From NCBI GenBank assembly GCA_013180565.1, contig QBUN01000339.1:1-9710 (forward strand): a stretch of 9,710 nucleotides of DNA, in the 5' to 3' direction. Of the stretch, positions 1-6,434 are shown piece after piece (the stretch's first letter is position 1; every line of letters starts with the position of its first letter). A program made the position numbers and the translations under genes. The notes under the pieces are model-generated. The model made no database searches. It saw only the letters and a list, made by a program, of their open reading frames with translations, and had not been told where the DNA came from. The DNA is from Candidatus Methanophaga sp. GoMg3.2 (GTDB lineage: Archaea > Halobacteriota > Syntropharchaeia > Alkanophagales > Methanospirareceae).

Positions 1-92
1 CGGTTGCAGTGCTCGTAGGTATCTTATCGGGGTTCTATCCTGCAAGGAAGGCGTCAAAGCTGAGCCCCGTGGAAGCAGTGAGGTACGAATAA
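1..92 (+). CDS. ABC transporter permease (MacB/FtsX family), C-terminal end only
   Basis: Partial gene entering from the left edge; the reading frame begins at base 3 and ends at TAA 90-92. The 29 visible residues include the end of a transmembrane helix (VAVLVGILSGFYPARKAS) followed by KLSPVEAVRYE. The pattern P-A-R-[KR]-A-[SA]-[KR]-L-x-P-[VI]-E-A-[LV]-R-[YF]-E is the classic C-terminus of FtsX/MacB-type permeases, which move lipoproteins, peptides or drugs with a cognate ATPase. Only the last membrane segment and cytoplasmic tail are present, so the substrate cannot be told. A hairpin follows directly, suggesting this is the last gene of its operon. Confidence 0.85.
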   Translation, partial: VAVLVGILSGFYPARKASKLSPVEAVRYE

Positions 93-138
93 ACCTGCTT
101 TCTAAAGAAAGAAGGTTTACCAAGAAAGAAAAATTTTT
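91..138 (+). terminator. Hairpin plus T-run after the permease gene
   Basis: Bases 91-103 (AAACCTGCTTTCT) and 106-118 (AGAAAGAAGGTTT) are complementary except for one mismatch, giving a stem that overlaps the stop codon. A short T-run (134-138) lies 15 nt downstream. Archaeal termination depends mainly on T-runs, so this is a plausible 3' end signal but not proven. Confidence 0.35.
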
Positions 139-145
139 GATAATT

Positions 146-383
146 GGACGCAGATGAACGCAGATAATCAGGATTTTAAATATTTTGATGGTTTAGTTGA
201 CGGATGAGATTATTAGAATCTTCTATCGAGTTTATAATAAACTGGGTTTATTATGTTATGATTTTCTGGAAAAGGGTTATGAGAATGCAATGATGATAGA
301 ACTTAATTTTTGCACTAAACCGGAAGTTAAACGTAAGGCATTTGATAATTTGAGGAAATGGTTTTCTTTGTAAATCTGCGTCC
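146..383. repeat. CGCAGAT-type repeat split into two arms around a GxxExxY remnant
   Basis: The left arm starts with GGACGCAGAT (146-155) and continues with a second CGCAGAT unit (160-166). The right arm is ATCTGCGTCC (374-383), the exact reverse complement of the first ten bases. The arms enclose only the decayed GxxExxY reading frame; its stop TAA (371-373) abuts the right arm. Repeats of this kind next to GxxExxY genes are common in bacterial and archaeal genomes (general knowledge). Bases 372-401 also match 9525-9554 at 26 of 30 positions, so the right arm belongs to a dispersed family in this genome. Confidence 0.6.
197..373 (+). pseudogene. GxxExxY-family protein, internally deleted remnant
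   Basis: A 58-residue open frame begins just after an in-frame TAG (194-196), with only TTG as a possible start, and ends at TAA 371-373. The first part (LTDEIIRIFYRVYNKLG, then YDFLEKGYENAMMIEL) matches the N-terminal GxxExxY region, usually read as [LI]-T-x-x-I-I-x-x-x-x-x-V-x-x-x-L-G ... G-x-x-E-x-x-Y. The second part (NFCTKPEVKRKAFDNLRK) resembles the usual C-terminus around L-x-N-F-G-x-x-x-x-x-K-R. The intervening residues, roughly half of the usual ~125-130 aa protein, are missing without loss of frame. The motif glycine has become Asp (D22; E25 and Y28 remain). The family's function is not established, although a PD-(D/E)XK-like fold has been proposed. This copy is almost certainly inactive. 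Confidence 0.6.
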
Positions 384-531
384 TAAATTAAATATATAGC
401 TTCAAACTATAACAAATTATTCGGCTTCGTTAAGAAGAAAAAGAAGTTTAGATAAAATTAGGACACAAAAAGGCATTGAAAACCAGCTTCTTAAGTTCGG
501 GAAATGCATCATAGATCGAGAGACTAAGTTT

Positions 532-870
532 ATGGGTGCAGACGTCTACCTGATAACTTCTATCAAAAGTGAGATCGACGGCTATCAGTTCTATGCACCG
601 GATGAGAAAACACGACTCGCCCGCTTTGGCTGGGAAGCAGCGGAACGTGAGGAGGCAAAGGGAGGCGGAGTGCGTGGCTTTGTCAAGAAAGCGGCTGAGG
701 CAGCTAAGGCGGCTTTGAAGGGCAAGTGCATTCTTCAGCTCCACTCTGAGCAGTTACGGCCGCTGCTGGCATTATCATCTACTATACAACTAATGGCGAT
801 AGTAAGGGAAGAGGAAAGGGAAAGAGAAGGTGGTGGAGAATACGAAGGTGGTGGAGATGACGGGGACTAA
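532..870 (+). CDS. Hypothetical protein, possibly 5'-truncated
   Basis: 112 codons from ATG 532 to TAA 868-870; I do not recognise the family. Residues 1-45 look like normal globular protein, including YLITSIKSEIDGYQFYAP. They are followed by an Ala/Lys-rich amphipathic stretch (about 50-66) and a highly charged Glu/Arg/Gly tail ending GGGDDGD. The same frame stays open upstream to a TAG at 397-399, and the upstream codons also look protein-like (GIENQLLKFGKCIIDRETKF before the ATG) but contain no ATG, GTG or TTG. There is no clear Shine-Dalgarno before 532. This suggests the gene lost its 5' end where the repeat/GxxExxY segment now lies. No membrane segment or signal peptide is visible. It could also be wholly decayed. 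Confidence 0.4.
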   Translation: MGADVYLITSIKSEIDGYQFYAPDEKTRLARFGWEAAEREEAKGGGVRGFVKKAAEAAKAALKGKCILQLHSEQLRPLLALSSTIQLMAIVREEEREREGGGEYEGGGDDGD

Positions 871-943
871 GCATTTGATAAGAAATTCATACAAAGTTAT
901 GAGGGGAAAAATTAGAAAGTAAGAAAAAAGGAAAACAAGAAAA

Positions 944-1324
944 ATGATAAAGAAAATGAATATATTGAATTTCGGAATCATTGCATTCTTTATTGCATTG
1001 ATGTTTGTAGGAATGCCTGTTGAAGCAAACGAAGATAACGGAGTATTGATTCCATTTAATGATGGTACTGGTGGTGGCATATGGGTATCCGAGGAGGAAC
1101 TCGGACCACAACCAGAACAATTAACATTGAGTGTCGAAGTGGATAAGGATTACTATGTCCCTAGGGATACCGTTATTGTCTCCGGCCAATTAGGGGGCGA
1201 AGAAGGTGGAAAAGATGGTATGACTGTGCATGTTGCTATTCATACAGATACGTTTCAAACCACCACTATAGCTGGAGCGTATGAAGTCAAATTTCCACTC
1301 CCATTGGATTTTCCTATAGGCTGA
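944..1324 (+). CDS. N-terminal segment: signal peptide and Ig-like region, ends at in-frame TGA
   Basis: 126 codons. Residues 1-28 form a Sec signal peptide: MIKK basic start, hydrophobic core ILNFGIIAFFIALMFVG, and cleavage likely after VEA. The mature part is Gly/acidic rich, followed by an Ig/macroglobulin-like beta segment (LTLSVEVDKDYYVPRDTVIVSG) that should complete its fold after the stop, since the frame continues VGITALVNQDYKAYK directly past TGA 1322-1324. An in-frame ATG at 956 is an alternative start. A weak purine-rich AAGGA (928-932) precedes ATG 944. As a stand-alone gene this would be an incomplete secreted fragment; it is better treated as exon-like segment 1 of the 944-5134 frame. 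Confidence 0.6.
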   Translation: MIKKMNILNFGIIAFFIALMFVGMPVEANEDNGVLIPFNDGTGGGIWVSEEELGPQPEQLTLSVEVDKDYYVPRDTVIVSGQLGGEEGGKDGMTVHVAIHTDTFQTTTIAGAYEVKFPLPLDFPIG

Positions 1325-1339
1325 GTTGGTATTACAGCT

Positions 1340-2257
1340 TTGGTCAATCAAGATTATAAAGCATATAAATGTGACATGAAACATGCCCATCTCGAGGTAT
1401 TTGAAACATCTTTCCAGGCAACAGATTGTTACCTGACAGGAGAACCATATACAGGTATTGTAGGAGCGGGAGGCAATTGGCTTACATTTGATGTCTTTCT
1501 CCCTAAATGCAGTAATGTAAAGGTTTGTAACGTGGGAGATGGTCAAGTCAAAGACGATGTAGGGAATTTTATAACTAATCTCAACTTGGATTCTAAGGGG
1601 AAAGCACAATTTCGTTATTACCCACCGGAATATCCCACGCCATATTCACTTTCACACCAATTAGATGTACATTCATCCGGTCCCCCAGTATATGCGATGG
1701 AAGTTCCAATAGTTTTGACATATAGCGATGGAAATGGAGATGATAAAACGATAGAAACTAAAATTCATGTCTGTCGTCCGCCAGTAATGTTGGTACATGG
1801 TTTTCTTGGCGCTTCCGGAACATGGGCTGAAATGTCCGCTTGGTTACGAGGTCTAAAATTTGATACCTTCTCGGGTAATTACTTAATTCCTGGAAAGTCT
1901 ATTCAAGATTTAGCGGAGATATTAAAGTCAGATATACATAATTACAAGCGGGATTATGCTAAAGCTGGCATTAGTCTTGGACAGGTAGATATAGTGGGAC
2001 ATAGCATGGGAGGATTAATTGCCCGCTTTTATGTTGCTGGTTCTCCGAATTATTTTAACGATGTAAGAAAGGAGATAATGGTCGGGACGCCTAATCATGG
2101 TGCTTCGTGGGTAGATGTACAATTAGGGAAATTTGGCGCTAGTCTGTATGATGTGCATAAAACTCCAGCACTTCAACTATACGAAGAGAGTGATTTTATG
2201 AAGATGCTTAATTGGGGAGAGAAAGCTGGAAATCACCTCAATCCCGCTGTTCAGTAG
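1340..2257 (+). CDS. Lipase-like alpha/beta hydrolase segment, ends at in-frame TAG
   Basis: 305 codons from TTG 1340 (ATG 1376 is also possible), in the same frame as the segment before it, so the start is probably not real. An about 130-residue beta-rich region leads into the hydrolase: PVMLVHGFLG with oxyanion-hole HG (merged-frame His285), GHSMGG nucleophile elbow (Ser354), and VGTPNHGAS, typical of lipases and PGAP1-like acyl hydrolases. The likely acid (Asp447, in TDWVV) and histidine (His470, in VKHSSD) lie just downstream of TAG 2255-2257, in 2258-2434. The polypeptide ending at this stop therefore lacks two triad residues and should be inactive. Expected substrate is a lipid or other ester outside the cell; the exact specificity cannot be told. 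Confidence 0.7.
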   Translation: MVNQDYKAYKCDMKHAHLEVFETSFQATDCYLTGEPYTGIVGAGGNWLTFDVFLPKCSNVKVCNVGDGQVKDDVGNFITNLNLDSKGKAQFRYYPPEYPTPYSLSHQLDVHSSGPPVYAMEVPIVLTYSDGNGDDKTIETKIHVCRPPVMLVHGFLGASGTWAEMSAWLRGLKFDTFSGNYLIPGKSIQDLAEILKSDIHNYKRDYAKAGISLGQVDIVGHSMGGLIARFYVAGSPNYFNDVRKEIMVGTPNHGASWVDVQLGKFGASLYDVHKTPALQLYEESDFMKMLNWGEKAGNHLNPAVQ

Positions 2258-2434
2258 GGCAACATATATGGATTTCCTACCGATTGGGTAGTCACTGCCT
2301 CTTCAGCGTATCTGAATGGCGTGGCAAAATACACCGTATTTGATGTAAAGCACTCCTCCGATATTCCAGACATTCCCGGTTTCCGTCGTGATCCAATTAC
2401 AATACATCAGGAGACAGGGGACCGAGTAACGTTT
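2258..2434 (+). pseudogene. 59-codon inter-stop segment carrying lipase Asp and His
   Basis: This stretch is open in the same frame between TAG 2255-2257 and TAG 2435-2437, with no start of its own. It reads GNIYGFPTDWVVTASSAYL and then VFDVKHSSDIP, which fits the usual lipase end: D-x-V-V-x-x-x-S-A followed by a late His. Asp447 (2282-2284) and His470 (2351-2353) are the proposed triad partners of Ser354. Their good preservation shows that the segment was coding until recently or still is. Confidence 0.6.
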
Positions 2435-2437
2435 TAG

Positions 2438-4960
2438 TTGACCCATGATATTCTACCGGCGCCATTGAAAGATATGCATGCTACAGTCCATAAATACCAA
2501 GGGAATGTTTATTTGGGGACTCCGAAGTTTTCCTTCAAAAAAGTGGAATCCGCTCCCACGGAGTTTCCACGTTACGTCACATTGCGAACCGATAAGGAGT
2601 CAACAGCGATTGTACATCTGATGTTAAGTGATTGTACTTGGGGGATCATATTTCTTGACCCAGACAGTGAGTTGACCCTTGGTGACTTCTCCCCGAAGTT
2701 GGTGGAGGTTCGCCTCTCGAAAGGAAGTGCTGCCTTCAGGAGCAGAAAGAAAACACACTTTACTATCCCCGTGAAAATTGAGAAGGTTGGAGGGGATGAA
2801 TGGTGGAACTACCATCCCAAGGCTGTAGTCACTGGTTTGGACACGGAATTTGCTATTACTGCAGGCGATGAAATAGAGGTTCATTGCTTGGAAGGAAAGC
2901 TCGTTGTGGACATTCCGAACGCCACTGAAGGAGGGACTATTGTATCTGCGAACAATTCTGTGGCTGTCAAGGGAGAGACTGTAGTTACAATCGCTCCTCT
3001 CACAGAAGACGACTTCTGGTGGTCAACTGAAGATGACGGATATGAGTGGGACACATATGGTGATGAGCCATACCTGTACGTTGAGGACATGATAATGGAG
3101 AAGACAGTCGAAATCCCGATAATAAAGTGCAACGCAGAAGACCTTGCCAATATGGACCTTGATTGGAGCTATAATGCATCGGTATTGAAGCTAATAAATG
3201 TGACAAAAGGTTCACTGAATGAAAAAGCGTTATTCAACTGGAACGAAGTGAGCCCGGGGAAATTGAAGATTGCCTTTGCCAGTGCAAAAGGTGTAACCGG
3301 CTCAGGCTCCATCGCGGTCATGAAATTTGAGGTGATTGGAAACACCGGAGATACAAGCACCTTAACAGGAACTGTTACTACGGCAGGCAAGACCGATGGC
3401 ACAGAGATAAGCGTAAGCGTAAATCCCGGTGAATTTACGGTTGGCACGCCAGCAGGACACAAACTCGTTGCGTATTATCCTTTTAATGGGGACACGCAAG
3501 ACCATTCCGGGAATGGAAATCACGGCACAAATCACGGTGCTACTTTTGTCTCCGGGGTCAGTGGGAAGGCGTTGGAGTTTGATGGCGTGAACGATGTTGT
3601 TGAGGTAGTAGATAATGATAGTATAGACCTTAAAGATGCCGGGTCCATTGAGGCCGGGATCAAATACACGGGGCCTCTACAGGCAAGGTGGTTTATTTCA
3701 AAAGCTTCTGAGAAGGGGTACAATGCGTATTTGAATAATTACGCGATGGGCATTATTAATGGAATAGGTTTTGGAGCCACTATAGGTGCAGGTTCAGGAA
3801 TTGGTGATAGTGTAGCTGCTTTCCATGTAATTACAAATAATGTTTGGATTCATGTTGCTTTTACATGGGATGGTACAACTCTAAGATTATATAAGAATGG
3901 GAGTGAAATCACTAATAGCACTCAAAGAATTACGCCAACAATAAATGATCAATCCCTCTTCATAGGAAAAGAGAGTAGCTCGGATGGTTACTTCTTCCAA
4001 GGGGTTATTGACGAAGTCCGTATCTATAACTATGCATTAACTGCCAGTGAAATCAAAGCAAATTATGACATGCTATCGCTTGGTGGTACTGCACCTCCAG
4101 GTGGTGGTATTTACGCAGGATTTAAGCTCCCACCTACCGAAAAAAGGGGAAGAGAGACATGGTTCAATACTCAGATTAACGTGACTTCGGGACAGACAAT
4201 TTCCATTACAGCGTCGGGGATGATGGTACCAAGCAAAACGTCGAACGTCTCTTGCGGACCCAACGGGACATTAGAGTTTGAGTATTGGCAAAAGGCTTTC
4301 ACTCCCAACCCTGATTGGGGGCACGCAGCGTTGATTGCAAGAATCGGTGCAGCAGGAGATCCAATTTTCATCGGCACCGATACTACTTTCGTTGCACCTA
4401 CGGATGGTGAACTTTGGCTCGGCATTAACGACTACGATGGTAGCAACAATATCGGTGAATTTGTGGCAGAGATATGTATAGGAGAAAAAACACCGACACC
4501 AACGCCGAGTGGATCGGGAACATCGTATCAGGAAGCCACACTCACTCATTCAGGATTTGACTTTTCCGATGGTACCACTGGTGAATCCCCCATCCGCGAT
4601 GGGGAGGCCATTTTCTGGCAGCCTGGCCATGCGGGAACTCATCCAGATTATCCTGATTATAGCGAGTACCTGTGGTGGAGGAACACCCATCTGGATAATG
4701 TGAATTACACCAGCCAGACAAAGGATATGGGCGCAGTCGATATAGCCACAGTACGAGCGGTTCCGGCAGAATGGGACAAATCACCTCTGATACCGCCTCT
4801 CCTGATGGGGCATACAATCGTTGCCAAATGCTATGACGGCTATGTCAAGTTCCAGGTAATATCTGTTGATCCCGCAGACGAGTCAGCTCGTGTCAAGTAC
4901 TGGTACTCTCCTGATACGACATTCGACGAAGGGACACCAACACTTCAGCCTACCCCGTAG
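2438..4960 (+). CDS. FecR-like, cohesin, LamG and LecA-like multidomain segment, ends at in-frame TAG
   Basis: 840 codons if begun at TTG 2438 (ATG 2474 also possible), in the same frame as the lipase segment and without its own signal peptide. About 2560-3010 is FecR-like (TGLDTEFAITAGDEIEVHCLEGKL region). About 3095-3445 is a cohesin domain (VEIPIIKCNAEDLANMDL, YNASVLKLINVTKGSL, GSGSIAVMKFEVIG). About 3460-4070 is a LamG/jellyroll (YYPFNGDTQDHSGNGNHG, FDGVNDVVEV, DEVRIYNYALTASEI). About 4105-4475 resembles the PA-IL/LecA galactophilic lectin fold (WFNTQINVTSGQTISITASG, ALIARIG, LWLGINDYDGSNNIGEF). A PTPTPSGSG linker (about 4495-4520) precedes a further domain rich in Trp/Tyr. Known roles are protein-protein docking (cohesin) and carbohydrate binding (LamG, LecA). 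If translated alone it would stay inside the cell, which makes no sense for these domains, so it belongs to the larger frame. Confidence 0.7.
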   Translation: MTHDILPAPLKDMHATVHKYQGNVYLGTPKFSFKKVESAPTEFPRYVTLRTDKESTAIVHLMLSDCTWGIIFLDPDSELTLGDFSPKLVEVRLSKGSAAFRSRKKTHFTIPVKIEKVGGDEWWNYHPKAVVTGLDTEFAITAGDEIEVHCLEGKLVVDIPNATEGGTIVSANNSVAVKGETVVTIAPLTEDDFWWSTEDDGYEWDTYGDEPYLYVEDMIMEKTVEIPIIKCNAEDLANMDLDWSYNASVLKLINVTKGSLNEKALFNWNEVSPGKLKIAFASAKGVTGSGSIAVMKFEVIGNTGDTSTLTGTVTTAGKTDGTEISVSVNPGEFTVGTPAGHKLVAYYPFNGDTQDHSGNGNHGTNHGATFVSGVSGKALEFDGVNDVVEVVDNDSIDLKDAGSIEAGIKYTGPLQARWFISKASEKGYNAYLNNYAMGIINGIGFGATIGAGSGIGDSVAAFHVITNNVWIHVAFTWDGTTLRLYKNGSEITNSTQRITPTINDQSLFIGKESSSDGYFFQGVIDEVRIYNYALTASEIKANYDMLSLGGTAPPGGGIYAGFKLPPTEKRGRETWFNTQINVTSGQTISITASGMMVPSKTSNVSCGPNGTLEFEYWQKAFTPNPDWGHAALIARIGAAGDPIFIGTDTTFVAPTDGELWLGINDYDGSNNIGEFVAEICIGEKTPTPTPSGSGTSYQEATLTHSGFDFSDGTTGESPIRDGEAIFWQPGHAGTHPDYPDYSEYLWWRNTHLDNVNYTSQTKDMGAVDIATVRAVPAEWDKSPLIPPLLMGHTIVAKCYDGYVKFQVISVDPADESARVKYWYSPDTTFDEGTPTLQPTP

Positions 4961-5134
4961 AAGACAGAGTTTGCTAAAGGTATAGGCTACGCCAATGGAA
5001 TGGGTTTTGCTTTTGATCCGGATGGTAGATTGTTTGTTGGCAATAGAGAGCGTGGTGAGGTTTTCGGTCTCATAAACCTTTATAGTGGACAAATTCTCCC
5101 AGTTGGACACTTTTATTTAGCAATTTTTCGATAA
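4961..5134 (+). pseudogene. Beta-propeller (NHL/SMP-30-like) fragment, truncated
   Basis: After TAG 4958-4960 the same frame continues for 57 codons to TAA 5132-5134. Residues KGIGYANGMGFAFDPDGRLF followed by VGNRERGEVF have the G-[ML]-x-F-[DS]-x-x-G-x-L-[FY]-V pattern of NHL-type propeller blades. After about 5070 the similarity stops and the remaining codons look random. A propeller needs several blades, so at least several hundred bases of 3' coding sequence have been lost here. Confidence 0.5.
5077..5122. other. Probable rearrangement junction with short TGGACA repeats
   Basis: The propeller coding signal ends about 5070. Just after it, TGGACA occurs twice 19 nt apart (5089-5094 and 5103-5108). 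AAACCTTTATAG (5077-5088) reappears inverted at 5929-5940. These bracket the change from plus-strand to minus-strand decayed coding sequence. Twelve-base inverted matches are expected by chance in a window this size, so only the coding break is well supported. Confidence 0.25.
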
Positions 5135-5197
5135 AATCCGCAATCACGCAGGAACAAACAGCGCAATATTTTCCATGCACACAGGACTCATTCCTCT

Positions 5198-6031
5198 TCA
5201 TTTCAACGATTTTTTAGCCTTTAGTATGTTCACGATAGCGGACTTCAATTCCAGACTCACGTTTGGCTCGCTTACCCTCGTAACACCACGCTCCACAATC
5301 CTAACCACACGCTTTTGTCTATTTGAAATTTCAACCATCTGAATTCAAGATGTTTGCGCAGTCGAGAAAGTGAAATCGCTCTTACGTCTCCGAAGCCAAT
5401 GGTGCGGTAACGTCCGTGGATTTTGGTAAAAAGAAGGTGAGTCAGAAAATCTCAGATTGCGCCCAAGGAATCCAATAGCCTCGTATAGTCTTATTAGGAA
5501 TGTCAATTCTTCAGAAAAGGTATTTGTGAGTTTCTGTTCTCGATCTTGTGTCTATTGCCATCCATAGACTGCTGTATTCTACCCATTTTATGGATCAGAT
5601 AATGAAGCACGAGCATTTGCTTATAGAGTTGATTGAGGGATGGGGATATTTCCTCGTTTTAATCGGTTGTCGTGTATCTCACGAATAAGATCTTGCTTGA
5701 TGTACGTTATGTTTTCTTTCAGACGCTGATTCAATTCTTCGGCAGAACCCAAAAATCCTTGCAATTCCGTCAATGTCTCTTCCTGTATAACCACCAAATC
5801 GCTTTTGACAACCAAAAAGATAATCATAGATTTTTTTCTTATTATGCCTCATTGGATTGCCCTAGGGGTTAATCCAACCGAATAAGATAAATAATATCCA
5901 AAACTGTCCGACTCAGAGAAAATGTACGCTATAAAGGTTTTTGGATGTGCATGTTTTGAATATTTAACTTTAGAATACAACGAAAGGAGAACTGCTATCT
6001 CTAACTCCTCAATTTTCTTCCTTTTTGGCAT
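5198..6031 (-). pseudogene. Decayed gene of unknown family, stop plus several frameshifts
   Basis: Coding-like sequence can be followed on the minus strand from ATG 6031 to TGA 5198-5200. Frame one runs MPKRKKIEELEIAVLLSLYS to an in-frame TGA (5849-5851). It continues in the same frame through MIIFLVVKSDLVVIQEETLT and a helical Glu/Leu/Lys-rich stretch (SAEELNQRLKENITYIKQDL) to TAA 5621-5623. Near 5640 a shifted frame gives SLNQLYKQMLVLHYLIHKMG; near 5510 another gives SEELTFLIRLYEAIGFLGRN; near 5430 another gives FTKIHGRYRTIGFGDVRAIS. The last frame is 46 codons (5198-5338, MVEISNRQKRVVRIVERGVT onward) and appears intact. About 270 residues would have been encoded. I recognise no domain or transposase catalytic motif. 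It is divergent from the winged-helix gene at 6105. Confidence 0.4.
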
Positions 6032-6055
6032 TTTCTTCTTTTATCGAGCTGATAC

Positions 6056-6068
6056 AAAAATATAAAAC
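6056..6068 (+). promoter_or_regulatory. TATA-box promoter of the winged-helix gene
   Basis: AAAAATATAAAAC is an archaeal-type TATA box about 40 nt upstream of ATG 6105. Transcription would start about 25 nt downstream, near 6088, giving a very short leader, in keeping with the absence of a Shine-Dalgarno before the ATG. Confidence 0.5.
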
Positions 6069-6080
6069 ACAAAGTTTTAT
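6062..6080. promoter_or_regulatory. Perfect dyad overlapping the TATA box (candidate operator)
   Basis: ATAAAAC (6062-6068), 5-nt spacer, GTTTTAT (6074-6080): a perfect 7-bp inverted repeat that includes the TATA box of the downstream regulator gene. Binding of a dimeric winged-helix protein here would block TBP, so autorepression is a reasonable inference. AT-rich arms make a chance dyad possible. Confidence 0.35.
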
Positions 6081-6104
6081 CTATCTAAATAGCAATCAAA
6101 AAAT

Positions 6105-6425
6105 ATGGAAGCAAAAAGCATAGAATCCCCCATCTATGAGATACTGGAAAAGAAGGAAATAATATCAGAGGCAAGAGAATACGAGCTACTGGAATTTTTG
6201 GATAATAATGAAGGACTAAATATCTATCAGCTATCAAAAAGACTTGGATGGGATCAAAATTTGGTGGGTTATTACGTATCACGGTTAGAAAATAAAAATC
6301 TGGTTAGAGTGGAACTAGAAAGCAACGAAAAGAAGATTTACATAAACAGAAAATCAGGAATTTTGGATATGTTGGACATGGATGAGATTGATCCGAGAGT
6401 ATTGGTGGAATTCAATAAAAAATAG
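6105..6425 (+). CDS. Winged helix-turn-helix transcriptional regulator
   Basis: 106 aa, cytoplasmic, ending at TAG 6423-6425. An N-terminal helix (about 24-34, EYELLEFLDNN) is followed by the HTH (about 40-63; NIYQLSKRLGWDQNLVGYYV) with a recognition helix ending SRLENKNLV. A two-stranded wing (about 66-81; VRVELESNEKKIYINR) and an acidic C-terminal helix complete it. This order is that of small MarR/ArsR-like archaeal regulators that bind DNA as dimers; no metal- or ligand-binding cysteine/histidine cluster is visible. A TATA box and an overlapping dyad lie upstream, suggesting autoregulation. The target genes are unknown: the divergent neighbour is decayed. Sequence is intact and base composition is AT-rich like the flanks. 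Confidence 0.8.
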   Translation: MEAKSIESPIYEILEKKEIISEAREYELLEFLDNNEGLNIYQLSKRLGWDQNLVGYYVSRLENKNLVRVELESNEKKIYINRKSGILDMLDMDEIDPRVLVEFNKK

Positions 6426-6434
6426 CCACCCCAT

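Larger units (their letters stand above)
944..5134 (+). pseudogene. Giant secreted lipase/cohesin/LamG/LecA-like protein, one frame with four in-frame stops
   Basis: A single frame runs from ATG 944 to TAA 5132-5134 (1,396 codons) with no frameshift, broken by TGA 1322 (codon 127), TAG 2255 (438), TAG 2435 (498) and TAG 4958 (1339). Domains in order: signal peptide 1-28; Ig-like region about 50-150; alpha/beta-hydrolase lipase about 280-475; FecR-like about 540-690; cohesin about 718-835; LamG/jellyroll about 840-1043; LecA (PA-IL)-like about 1055-1178; Pro/Thr/Ser-Gly linker; a domain of unknown type about 1193-1330; one beta-propeller (NHL-like) strand pair about 1348-1375. It would be exported and act on esters or glycans at the cell surface. 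The propeller breaks off near 5070, so the 3' end is also lost. The simplest reading is a recent pseudogene. Domain conservation and the absence of indels leave stop readthrough (for example UAG as pyrrolysine) as a less likely alternative. Confidence 0.7.

Noticed and set aside
1190..1609. 139-codon minus-strand open frame
   Set aside because: Lies wholly opposite the secreted lipase frame and resembles no protein; typical antisense shadow.
944..5134. Wholesale reassignment of TAG to a sense codon in this genome
   Set aside because: Two intact genes here (winged-helix, ThiD-ThiN) end naturally at TAG at the family's expected C-terminus, so at least part of TAG is a true stop; only context-dependent readthrough remains possible.
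5077..5940. Transposon with AAACCTTTATAG terminal inverted repeats (5077-5088 and 5929-5940)
   Set aside because: A 12-bp inverted match is expected by chance in about 10 kb of sequence; no target duplication or transposase motif is visible between them.
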